A stretch of 14,456 nucleotides of DNA from G039029935 sp039029935 (GTDB lineage: Bacteria > Chloroflexota > Anaerolineae > Caldilineales > Caldilineaceae). Location: contig JBCCFC010000187.1 of the NCBI GenBank assembly GCA_039029935.1, positions 1 to 14,456 on the forward strand, read 5' to 3'. The notes under the pieces are model-generated. The model worked only from the letters and a program-made list of their open reading frames with translations, was not told the DNA's origin and ran no database searches. Shown piece after piece: positions 4,899-12,387 of this stretch. The stretch's first letter is position 1. Every line of letters begins with the position of its first letter. A program made the translations under genes and the position numbers.

Positions 4899-7343
4899 AT
4901 GCAATCATCAGCCAGAGTAATCATCGTCGGCGCGGGCATCGTCGGCTGTAGCATCGCCTATCACCTCGCAAAGTTGGGGTGGAAGGACATCGTGGTTCTG
5001 GACAAGGGGCCACTCTATGAAACGGGTGGATCATCATCCCATGCACCGGGGTTATTGTATCAACTCAACTATTCAAAGTTTATGACGCAGTGCGCCATGT
5101 ACACAATCAACCTCTATGACTCGCTCAGGTTTCGGGGCGAACAGTGCTTCTACCAAGTGGGGGGCATGGAGGTTGCGGCGACGGACGAGCGGATGGCCGA
5201 GTTCCAGCGCAAGGAGACGGCGGCGATTGCCTATGGACTGGAGTCGTATCAGCTTTCGCCACAGGAAGTGGTGGACCTGATTCCGATTATGGATGTCAAC
5301 GCCATCAAAGGTGGGTACTATGTGCCGACGGATGGTGACACCAGGGGTTGGTATACGGCTGGGGCGATGGCGGAAGAGGCGATTGCAATGGGTGGTGCGC
5401 ATTTCTATGGTGATGTAGAGGTGCAGGAAGTGCTGGTTGAGAATGGCAAGGTCACAGGGGTGGCGACTGCACAGGGCAACATCAAGGCGGACCAAGTGCT
5501 GTTGGCGACCAATGTATGGACCAATGCGCTGGTTGCCAAGTTGGGGATGCGCTTCCCAATTATGGGCGCACAGCATCTCTATATGATCACCGAACCGCTA
5601 CCCGAACTGGCCGAGGACAAAGACCTGTTTATCAAGCACCCTATGCTACGTCATCAAGATTTCTCCATGTATTATCGTCAACATGGCGATGCCTACGGGC
5701 TGGGCAACTATCGCCATGAGTCGCTCTTAGTCCCTGCGAACACGATTGGTGCAAAAGCTGAGGGGCCGTTCACGCCTGAGCATTATCACGAGGGTAAAGA
5801 TGCGACGGACAAGCTGTTCCCTTGCGTTAAAGATGTTCCTTATCAAAAGGCATTCAACGGCTATATGCCCTTTACACATGACGGGATGCCCATCATGGGC
5901 GAGACCAGTATCAACGGACTGCTCTGTTGTCTGGGTGTGTGGGTGACACATGCGGGCGGTGTCGGCAAGACAATGGCCGAATGGATGGACAGCGGCACAA
6001 GCGAATATGCCATGCATCAGGCGGACTCGATGCGTCTCCAGCCACACTCTGCCAGCCGCACATGGATGCTGCCACGTATCGCCCAGCAATACCAAGAGGT
6101 CCACGACATCATCCATCCTCATGCGCCCGTCATCAAACCACGCAACATCCGCGTCGCCCCTTATCACCAACGGCTTGTTGAGCAGCAGGGGCACTTCCAT
6201 CCGGTTGCTGATTGGGAGATGGCCGATTGGTATGATGCCAACGAACATCTGCTGGAGGAATACGGCGACCGTGTGCCAGAGCGTTCAGGTTGGGAGGCCC
6301 AGTATTGGTCACGCATTCAGGGTGCGGAGCATCTGGCATTGCGCGACAAAGTAGGGCTGTATAACCTCGCCAACTTTGCCAAGTTTGAGGTACATGGCGC
6401 AGGTGCGCTGGCCTTCTTAGAGAATCTAGCAGCCAACCGTATCAACAAACCAGTAGGCTCTATTATCTACACGACTATGTGTGACGCGGGCGGCGGTGTC
6501 AAGACCGACTTGACGATTACACGCACTGGTGAGGAGCGTTTCCTTGTGCTGGCTGGCGGTGGTACAGGGTTGGCGGATTTACGGTGGATGGCGAATCACA
6601 TGCCAACCGATGGCTCAGTGGTGATTGAAGACCAAAGCTCGACCCACACAGGTATCGGTCTGTGGGGACCACTCGCACGAGAAGTGCTGGCAAGCGTCGT
6701 TGATGAAGACGTGAGCAACGAGGCGTTCCCATACTTCACGGCACAACGTATCCATATCGGTTCTGTACCTGTTCACGCCGCTCGCCTCTCCTACACAGGT
6801 GAACTTGGCTGGGAGTTATACTGCCCGAATGAATTTGGACTCAATCTGTGGGATACACTCTGGGAAGCGGGACAGGATCATGGTATTTTTGCGTTGGGTC
6901 GAGGTGCGTTCAACTCACTTCGCGTTGAAAAAGGTTATCGGGCATTGGGCAGCGACTTGACGACCGATTACAATCCCTATGAAGCAGGGCTTGGCTGGGC
7001 AGTGCGCCTAAAGAAAGGTGACTTTATCGGGCGAGAGGCTCTGCGCGGTGTGAAGAAAGCGGGTATCAACAAAAAACTCTGCTGTATCACATCCGATGCG
7101 CCCAGTGCAATGGGGTTGGGTGGAGAGCCAATCGTAACAGTTGGCACGCAAGAGGCACTTGGCTATTTTACCAGCGTTGACTACGGCTACAGTGTTGGCA
7201 AACTGGTTGGCTATGCCTACCTGCCGCTATCACATAGCGAGATTGGCACAGAGGTCGAGGTTCTCTATTTTGACCAGCGGTTCAAGGCGGTTGTGTCCAG
7301 TGATCCGCAAGTTGATCCAAAGATGGAACGGTTGAAAGCGTAG
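4899..7343 (+). CDS. FAD-dependent oxidoreductase with GcvT domain (dimethylglycine/sarcosine dehydrogenase-like), copy 1
   Basis: The 814-aa protein has the DMGDH/SARDH layout. An FAD-binding DAO domain covers about 1-375 (G11-A-G13-I-V-G16 dinucleotide motif), a middle linker domain about 375-435, and a GcvT-like folate-binding domain with its C-terminal barrel about 436-805 (SYTGELGWELY at 631-641, GLGWAVRLKKGDF). H48 in GGSSSHAPG aligns with the His carrying covalent FAD in mammalian DMGDH. D537 in GGGVKTDLT aligns with the GcvT catalytic Asp. Family enzymes oxidise an N-methyl group and pass the carbon to tetrahydrofolate as 5,10-methylene-THF. AGAAGGA lies 7 nt before ATG 4899. Substrate could be dimethylglycine, sarcosine or another N-methyl amine. 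It is followed by a paralogue in tandem. Confidence 0.92.
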   Translation: MQSSARVIIVGAGIVGCSIAYHLAKLGWKDIVVLDKGPLYETGGSSSHAPGLLYQLNYSKFMTQCAMYTINLYDSLRFRGEQCFYQVGGMEVAATDERMAEFQRKETAAIAYGLESYQLSPQEVVDLIPIMDVNAIKGGYYVPTDGDTRGWYTAGAMAEEAIAMGGAHFYGDVEVQEVLVENGKVTGVATAQGNIKADQVLLATNVWTNALVAKLGMRFPIMGAQHLYMITEPLPELAEDKDLFIKHPMLRHQDFSMYYRQHGDAYGLGNYRHESLLVPANTIGAKAEGPFTPEHYHEGKDATDKLFPCVKDVPYQKAFNGYMPFTHDGMPIMGETSINGLLCCLGVWVTHAGGVGKTMAEWMDSGTSEYAMHQADSMRLQPHSASRTWMLPRIAQQYQEVHDIIHPHAPVIKPRNIRVAPYHQRLVEQQGHFHPVADWEMADWYDANEHLLEEYGDRVPERSGWEAQYWSRIQGAEHLALRDKVGLYNLANFAKFEVHGAGALAFLENLAANRINKPVGSIIYTTMCDAGGGVKTDLTITRTGEERFLVLAGGGTGLADLRWMANHMPTDGSVVIEDQSSTHTGIGLWGPLAREVLASVVDEDVSNEAFPYFTAQRIHIGSVPVHAARLSYTGELGWELYCPNEFGLNLWDTLWEAGQDHGIFALGRGAFNSLRVEKGYRALGSDLTTDYNPYEAGLGWAVRLKKGDFIGREALRGVKKAGINKKLCCITSDAPSAMGLGGEPIVTVGTQEALGYFTSVDYGYSVGKLVGYAYLPLSHSEIGTEVEVLYFDQRFKAVVSSDPQVDPKMERLKA

Positions 7344-7353
7344 GACGAAAAAG

Positions 7354-7386
7354 AGAAGTTCGACTTTTCATAAAAGTTGAACTTCT
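7354..7386. repeat. Strong 15-bp hairpin between the two tandem flavoprotein genes
   Basis: AGAAGTTCGACTTTT (7354-7368) pairs with AAAAGTTGAACTTCT (7372-7386) through 15 bp with one G-U pair and a 3-nt loop. No T-run follows, so it is not a typical intrinsic terminator. It starts 10 nt after the stop of copy 1 and ends 20 nt before the ATG of copy 2. It is more likely an RNA stability, processing or translation-modulating element, or a small palindromic repeat. Confidence 0.6.
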
Positions 7387-7406
7387 GAATCGTAAAGAGG
7401 AAAATC

Positions 7407-9857
7407 ATGCAATCATCAGCAAGACTAGTTATCGTTGGTGCGGGCATCGTCGGCTGTAGCATCGCCTATCACCTGACCAAACTGGGTTGGCGTGACATTG
7501 TGGTTGTGGACAAGGGGCCGCTCTACGAAACGGGCGGCTCATCATCCCATGCCCCCGGCCTCATGTTCCAGACCAACTACTCAAAATTTATGACGCAGTG
7601 CGCCATGTATTCAGTAGACCTCTATCGTCCGCTGGTCTACCAAGGTGAACAGTGTCTCTATGAAACGGGTGGCTTTGAGGTCGCCTACACCGATGCAAGG
7701 CTGGATGAGCTTTGGCGTAAACATACCGCTGCCTGTTCCTATGGACTTGAATCCTATATGGTATCACCAGAGGAAGTGGCGGCTAAAGTACCGATATTGG
7801 ACCCAAGCGTCATCAAGGGCGGGTTCTATGTGCCAACGGACTCAGATGTACGTGGGTGGTATATTGCTGGGGCATTGGCCGAAGCGGCTATTGCGACAGG
7901 TGGCGCAACCTTTTATGGCAACATGGAAGCACTAGAGATTGAAGTCACAGATAATCGCGCCACAGGTATCAAGACGGCTAATGGAAGCATACAGGCCGAG
8001 CAAGTGCTGTTGGCGACCAACGTTTGGGCCAGTGTTCTACCGGAGAAAGTAGGCGTCCGCTTCCCGATTCTGGGTGTTGAGCATCAATATGTGATCACCG
8101 AACCGCTGCCAGAATTGGCCGAAGATAAGGACATTTTTGTTAGGCACCCGATTCTGCGTCACCAAGATTTCTCTGCCTATTACCGCCAACATGGCGACGC
8201 TTATGGGATCGGCAACTATCGGCACAAATCGCTGCTCTTTGAAGGTGATTACGTCGGCGCAAAGGCCATGCGTGAGTTTACACCGGACCATTTTGATGTT
8301 GCCAAACAAGCAGCGGAAGAGCTATTCCCTGCGGTTCAGGGTAAAAAGCATGTCACCGAATTCAACGGTTTTATGGCCTTTACAACCGACATGGGACCCA
8401 TCATGGGTGAGTCTGAACTGCCCGGACTGCTAGCCTGTCTCGGTGTGTGGGTGACACATGCAGGAGGTGTTGGTAAAACGATGGCTGAATGGATGGACAG
8501 CGGAACCAGTGAATTTGCCATGCATGAGGGCTGGTCGAAACGCTTTCCGGCCCATGCACACTCCAACAAGTGGATGTACACGTGGGTAGACCGACAGTAT
8601 CAGGAAGTCTATGACATCATTCATCCATTGGAGCAGATGATGGGTGTGCGCAATGTACGCCGTGCCCCCTATCACCAGCGGTTGGCCGAACAGGGTGGTC
8701 ACTTCCACATGGTTGCTGGCTGGGAATCGGCGCACTGGTATGCAGAGAATGCACGGCTGTTGGAAGAGTATGATGACCAGATTCCAGAGCGTTCTGGCTG
8801 GGAAGCCAAACACTGGTCACGCATCGAAGGAGCAGAGCATCTGGCATTGCGTGAAAAAGTTGGGTTGTACAACATCGCCAACTTTGCCAAATTTGAGGTA
8901 CGCGGTCCGGGTGCGCTGGCTTTTCTTGAATACATGGCTGCTAACCGCATTGACCGACCTGTGGGCAAAATTGTTTACACGGCTCTCTGTGACAGCAGCG
9001 GCGGCATCAAGGCAGACCTGACCATCACACGCTTGGCTGAGGACCGCTTCTTAATTTTGACAGGCGGTGGCACTGGCCCCGCAGATTTGGCGTGGCTCCA
9101 ACGTCACGCACCAACAGATGGCTCAGTCATGATCGAAGACCAGACATCCAAATACACTGGTGTTGCGCTGTGGGGACCATTGGCACGAGAAGTGCTAGCA
9201 AGTGTCTGTGATGAGGATGTCAGCAACGAGGCGTTCCCTTACTTCACGGCACAACATATCCATATCGGTTCTGTGCCTGCCTATGCTGCTCGCCTCTCCT
9301 ATGCGGGCGAACTTGGCTGGGAGATTTACTGTCCTGCCGAGTATGGGCTCAATTTGTGGGATACGCTCTGGGAAGCAGGGAGACCACATGGTATATTTGC
9401 TCTCGGTGCGGGTGCATTCAACTCGTTGCGGGTTGAAAAAGGCTATCGCGCTGTTGGCTCAGATTTGACCACCGACTACAATCCCTATGAAGCGGGGTTG
9501 GGCTGGGCAGTGCGTTTGAAGAAGGGCGACTTCTTGGGACGAGATGCGCTGGTCCAAATTAAGCGTGAGGGTGTTGAGCGCAAGCTGTGCTGTTTAACCT
9601 CGGATGACCCAAATGCGATGGCACTGGGCAAAGAGCCTGTGTTTGCACCGGGGACCAATGGTCACAGCGCATTGGGGTATTTGACCAGCATTGATTATGG
9701 GTACACAATTGGAAAATTGGTGGGCTATGCCTATTTGCCGATTGAGTACACAGCCAAGGGCACAGCGGTGGAAGTCCAATATTTTGATAAACGATTTACA
9801 GCCGTTGTCTCAGATGATCCGCAAGTTGATCCAAAGATGGAGCGACTGAAAGCGTAA
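7407..9857 (+). CDS. FAD-dependent oxidoreductase with GcvT domain (dimethylglycine/sarcosine dehydrogenase-like), copy 2
   Basis: The 816-aa protein is a tandem paralogue of the preceding gene, of the same architecture, and similar over its whole length (about 70% by eye). It retains the FAD motif at 11-16, the covalent-FAD candidate H48, the GcvT-domain Asp in GGIKADLT, and the RVEKGYRAVGSDL motif. Differences cluster in the oxidase half (LMFQTNYSKF for LLYQLNYSKF; AFTTDMGPIMGE for PFTHDGMPIMGE), so the pair may act on different N-methyl substrates, for example dimethylglycine and then sarcosine. AGAGGA lies about 6 nt before ATG 7407. Near-identical DNA at both gene ends suggests duplication with possible gene conversion. 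Electron acceptor (ETF, quinone or oxygen) is not determinable here. Confidence 0.92.
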   Translation: MQSSARLVIVGAGIVGCSIAYHLTKLGWRDIVVVDKGPLYETGGSSSHAPGLMFQTNYSKFMTQCAMYSVDLYRPLVYQGEQCLYETGGFEVAYTDARLDELWRKHTAACSYGLESYMVSPEEVAAKVPILDPSVIKGGFYVPTDSDVRGWYIAGALAEAAIATGGATFYGNMEALEIEVTDNRATGIKTANGSIQAEQVLLATNVWASVLPEKVGVRFPILGVEHQYVITEPLPELAEDKDIFVRHPILRHQDFSAYYRQHGDAYGIGNYRHKSLLFEGDYVGAKAMREFTPDHFDVAKQAAEELFPAVQGKKHVTEFNGFMAFTTDMGPIMGESELPGLLACLGVWVTHAGGVGKTMAEWMDSGTSEFAMHEGWSKRFPAHAHSNKWMYTWVDRQYQEVYDIIHPLEQMMGVRNVRRAPYHQRLAEQGGHFHMVAGWESAHWYAENARLLEEYDDQIPERSGWEAKHWSRIEGAEHLALREKVGLYNIANFAKFEVRGPGALAFLEYMAANRIDRPVGKIVYTALCDSSGGIKADLTITRLAEDRFLILTGGGTGPADLAWLQRHAPTDGSVMIEDQTSKYTGVALWGPLAREVLASVCDEDVSNEAFPYFTAQHIHIGSVPAYAARLSYAGELGWEIYCPAEYGLNLWDTLWEAGRPHGIFALGAGAFNSLRVEKGYRAVGSDLTTDYNPYEAGLGWAVRLKKGDFLGRDALVQIKREGVERKLCCLTSDDPNAMALGKEPVFAPGTNGHSALGYLTSIDYGYTIGKLVGYAYLPIEYTAKGTAVEVQYFDKRFTAVVSDDPQVDPKMERLKA

Positions 9858-9864
9858 GAGTAGC

Positions 9865-9904
9865 GAGTCAGTGAGTCAGCCAGTCAGTAAGTCAGCAAGT
9901 CAGC
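9865..9904. repeat. Five tandem copies of an 8-bp unit (core AGTCAG)
   Basis: Five 8-bp units follow one another directly: GAGTCAGT, GAGTCAGC, CAGTCAGT, AAGTCAGC, AAGTCAGC. Only the first and last base of each unit vary. The array begins seven bases after the stop of flavoprotein copy 2 and is non-coding. Such octamer arrays resemble the short tandemly repeated repetitive (STRR-type) sequences known between genes in cyanobacteria. Confidence 0.8.
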
Positions 9905-9927
9905 CAAGACACATACGTTCTGGTCAT

Positions 9928-9963
9928 GGCTGAAAGCTGACGGCTAAGTAGCTGAAGGCTTTA
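9928..9963. repeat. Degenerate 7-bp tandem repeat (RGCTGAN)
   Basis: The segments GGCTGAA, AGCTGAC, GGCTAAGT, AGCTGAA and GGCTTTA follow one another, a degenerate heptamer array with one 8-bp unit. It lies 23 bp after the octamer array and just before the MetV-like gene. The two arrays together fill most of the 116-nt spacer, in which no promoter is obvious. Confidence 0.55.
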
Positions 9964-9973
9964 AGAGAAAATT

Positions 9974-10498
9974 ATGACAGTAACTTTAACTGAAGGCAAG
10001 CGAATGCCGGGGAGCGAATGGCTCAAGAATCATCCCAAAGTGCTGGAGCGAGTCTATGATGGCTCGAAAGCAGTCCTCAAATTTATGTATCCAGCGATGA
10101 AACGCATCAGCCCCGAAGCAACTGAGAAGTTTATGCTCTGGAATGAGAAGGTGGTCAAGGGCTATATCTTCAACTGCCAGATGTGCGGTCAGTGTATTCT
10201 GCACAGCACAGGCATGACCTGTCCCATGAATTGCCCGAAGAATCTACGCAATGGTCCATGTGGTGGTGTACGCGCCAACGGGCATTGCGAGGTCATTCCC
10301 GAACTGCCGTGTGTATGGGTACAAGCATGGGAGCGCAGTCAAGACATGGGTGTCTACGGCAATGAGATGAACATCTTCCAGCCACCCGTCAACCGTGATT
10401 TGAAGGATACGTCGGCATGGATTAACATGTTTGAGGATATCGACACGCAGACACAGCCGGGGTGGGTTCCACTTTCGGAGATTACGGTGCGTCCTTGA
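9974..10498 (+). CDS. metV: Methylenetetrahydrofolate reductase C-terminal-domain protein (MetV-like)
   Basis: The 174-aa protein matches the stand-alone MTHFR C-terminal domain family (MetV of acetogens). Its centre is rich in cysteine: C68-x-x-C71-x-x-C74, C83, C87, C96, C105 and C113, with the sequences CGQCILHSTGMTCPMNCPK and LRNGPCGG. In acetogens MetV partners the flavoprotein MetF and binds metal or iron-sulfur clusters; the cysteine pattern fits that. The N-terminal 60 residues are basic and lack a signal peptide. A metF gene follows but is separated by a toxin-antitoxin pair. The ribosome binding site is weak (AAGAGAAAATT before ATG 9974). Catalysis probably resides in MetF, with this protein passing electrons or stabilising the complex. 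Confidence 0.88.
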   Translation: MTVTLTEGKRMPGSEWLKNHPKVLERVYDGSKAVLKFMYPAMKRISPEATEKFMLWNEKVVKGYIFNCQMCGQCILHSTGMTCPMNCPKNLRNGPCGGVRANGHCEVIPELPCVWVQAWERSQDMGVYGNEMNIFQPPVNRDLKDTSAWINMFEDIDTQTQPGWVPLSEITVRP

Positions 10499-10529
10499 TG
10501 AGCTATCATAGACTGAAATGGAGGTTGTT

Positions 10530-10781
10530 ATGAATGTTATGTTAAAAGAATCTCTTAAGCAAGAAATAGATATGCTAAATGATTATCAACTTTGGCGAAT
10601 TTCTGAATTTGTGGAATCACTTAAATCTCATGCCCAACAACTAGCAAAACACGTCTTGTTTTGGCAACGTGTAACACCAAACGAACGAGCACAAGAGTTT
10701 AGGGTATGGGTTTCAGGACTGCAACCAGCGGCCGTTAGCTTACCTGATGAAGCGTTTGATCGAGAAAGTATCTACGAATAG
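10530..10781 (+). CDS. VapB-type antitoxin
   Basis: The 83-aa protein is directly upstream of a PIN-domain toxin and ends in LPDEAFDRESIYE, a C-terminal pattern I recall from antitoxins paired with VapC. ATG 10530 is preferred because GGAGG (10520-10524) is 5 nt upstream; an in-frame ATG at 10518 lies before that site. The N-terminal helices (LKQEIDMLNDYQLWRISEFVESLK) are of the DNA-binding/dimerisation size but no clear ribbon-helix-helix or AbrB motif is visible. It would neutralise the toxin by binding its active site and probably autorepress. Codon use and G+C (30% in a 60-nt sample) differ from neighbouring metabolic genes. Confidence 0.75.
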   Translation: MNVMLKESLKQEIDMLNDYQLWRISEFVESLKSHAQQLAKHVLFWQRVTPNERAQEFRVWVSGLQPAAVSLPDEAFDRESIYE

Positions 10782-11233
10782 TGAAGAAATATGTACTCGA
10801 TACAAATATTGTACTACGTTTTATCAACCCTGCGGACCGACAACATCACTTGGTAACAGAGGCCGTTGCTATCATATTGGCGAATGGGCATGAGTGTTAT
10901 CTACTTCCCCAAATCTTGATTGAGTTTTGGGTTGTTGCTACCCGTCCTATTGATGTAAACGGTTTGGGCTGGTCCGCCGAATATACTCGTAGAATGATTG
11001 ATCAATTATTGGAACGATTTCCAATGGCCGAGGAATACCCTCAGATTTTTTCGAGATGGTTGGCTTTGGTAACAGCCAACCAAATTAACGGAAAGCGAAC
11101 TCATGACGCCCGCATTGCGGCAGCGATGCTTGCATCTGATATTCATCATATTTTGACGTTAAATCCGAAAGATTTTACAGGCATATCAGATATTAGAGTT
11201 ACACATCCGCAGGAGATTTTGTCGTCAAAGTAA
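10781..11233 (+). CDS. vapC: PIN-domain ribonuclease toxin (VapC family)
   Basis: The 150-aa protein has the PIN-domain acidic active site: D7 in VLDTN, E48 in LIEFW, D109 in THDAR, and N128/D131 in LNPKDF. VapC toxins cleave RNA, usually tRNA or rRNA, with Mg2+ or Mn2+ held by these residues. The GTG start shares its first base with the antitoxin stop (TAGTG), which couples their translation. Length is at the upper end of the family. The active site looks intact, so the module is probably functional. It interrupts what is normally an adjacent metV-metF pair. Confidence 0.9.
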   Translation: MKKYVLDTNIVLRFINPADRQHHLVTEAVAIILANGHECYLLPQILIEFWVVATRPIDVNGLGWSAEYTRRMIDQLLERFPMAEEYPQIFSRWLALVTANQINGKRTHDARIAAAMLASDIHHILTLNPKDFTGISDIRVTHPQEILSSK

Positions 11234-11281
11234 ATACTACCCAATAGCCTGATTTGGCTTTATGGAAAATTCAATTAAGTT

Positions 11282-12376
11282 ATGAGAACAATCGGAAAAA
11301 CTGGGAACTTTTCAATCCCAGATGTCACCCGCTTTATGGGCGGTATGAAACAACTCAATGATAGCGTGGAGCGACCTGTTCGCTCTGGAAGCCGTTTGGA
11401 GCGAGTTCTGCGCTCTGGCCGTTTTGCCGTGACAGCAGAGCTCAATGCACCAGACAGTGCTGACCCTGATGATCTGTACAAAAATGCGCTGGTCCTGGCC
11501 GAAGTCTGTGATGGTATCAACGCTACAGATGGCTCTGGTGCTAACTGCCATATGAGCAGCTTGGCCTGTTGTGCGTTGCTTAAACAGGCGGGCTATGAGC
11601 CGATTTTGCAGATGGGCTGTCGTGACCGTAACCGTATTGCCATGCAAGGCGATCTGCTTGGTGCAGCGGCTCTCGGCATCGAGAATGTGCTCTGTCTCAC
11701 AGGCGATGATGTCGGGGCAGGTGATCAACCCGAAGCCAAACGTGTCTTTGACTTTGACTGTACACATCTGCTGCACACCGCACGCATCATGCGCGATCAA
11801 GGGCAATTCCTAAGTGGACGCAAGATCACAACCAAGCCAAAATTGTTCTTGGGTGCAGCCTCCAATCCGTTTGTACCCCCCTATGACTGGCGACCATTGC
11901 GGCTTGCAAAAAAGATTGAGGCAGGGGCAGATTTTATCCAAACGCAGTACTGCTTTGACATACCACGTCTCAAGACGTTCATGCAGCGTGTTTGTGATCT
12001 GGGGTTGCATGAGAAAACCTATATCCTGATTGGTGTGGGGCCGCTACGTTCAGAGAAAGTAGCCAATTTTATGCGGACCAAAGTGCCAGGTGTGTGGATT
12101 CCAGACGAGGTTGTCGAGCGGCTCGAAAAAACACCCAAAAAGCAAAAAGTTAAAGAGGGCAAAAAAATCTGTATTGAGCTAATTCAGCAGATTCGCGAGA
12201 TTGAAGGTGTCCATGGCGTTCATATTATGGCCTATCGCCAGGAGAAAGCCGTTGCCGAGATTGTGCATAGCGCAGGGCTACTACCTCGGCAACATATACA
12301 GAATCCAAGTATACAGAATCCAAATATACAAAATCCAGAAGATATCCTAAACACGGCTCAAATCAGTCAAACATAA
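11282..12376 (+). CDS. metF: Methylenetetrahydrofolate reductase (MetF)
   Basis: The 364-aa protein is a TIM-barrel flavoenzyme that interconverts 5,10-methylene- and 5-methyl-tetrahydrofolate. Family signatures are TAELNAPDSADP with E53 as candidate catalytic Glu, RDRN (114-117), GIENVLCLTGDD (132-143) and the flavin/folate contact QTQY (220-223). No Shine-Dalgarno sequence precedes ATG 11282. An alternative start at 11345 (residue 22) would remove an N-terminal extension unlike the family, and neither start is well supported. Residues 25-48 contain an internal 10-residue duplication, and the C-terminal tail (338-364) is a short IQNP repeat. In this context it links carbon from the demethylases to methyl-THF, or runs in the oxidative direction when methyl-THF comes from the MttB reaction. 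Confidence 0.93.
   Translation: MRTIGKTGNFSIPDVTRFMGGMKQLNDSVERPVRSGSRLERVLRSGRFAVTAELNAPDSADPDDLYKNALVLAEVCDGINATDGSGANCHMSSLACCALLKQAGYEPILQMGCRDRNRIAMQGDLLGAAALGIENVLCLTGDDVGAGDQPEAKRVFDFDCTHLLHTARIMRDQGQFLSGRKITTKPKLFLGAASNPFVPPYDWRPLRLAKKIEAGADFIQTQYCFDIPRLKTFMQRVCDLGLHEKTYILIGVGPLRSEKVANFMRTKVPGVWIPDEVVERLEKTPKKQKVKEGKKICIELIQQIREIEGVHGVHIMAYRQEKAVAEIVHSAGLLPRQHIQNPSIQNPNIQNPEDILNTAQISQT
11369..11415. repeat. 30-bp tandem duplication within the 5' end of metF
   Basis: Two similar units 30 bp apart encode ERPVRSG and ERVLRSG. Each contains GAGCG and CGCTC arms separated by 7 bp (11369-11385 and 11399-11415), so each unit could also form a small hairpin in the mRNA. The duplication lies in the part of the protein ahead of the conserved barrel. 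Confidence 0.45.
12296..12340. repeat. Three tandem 15-bp units at the 3' end of metF
   Basis: Three 15-bp units, ATACAGAATCCAAGT, ATACAGAATCCAAAT and ATACAAAATCCAGAA, follow one another in frame and encode the repeated residues IQNPS / IQNPN / IQNPE. The array falls after the last conserved MetF residues, so it lengthens the tail without touching the barrel. Its composition (AT-rich) differs from the rest of the gene. Confidence 0.85.
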
Positions 12377-12387
12377 GCATAATCATC

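Noticed and set aside
9865..9963. CRISPR array
   Set aside because: The units are 7-8 bp with no spacers, so they are short tandem repeats and not 24-47 bp repeats separated by unique spacers.
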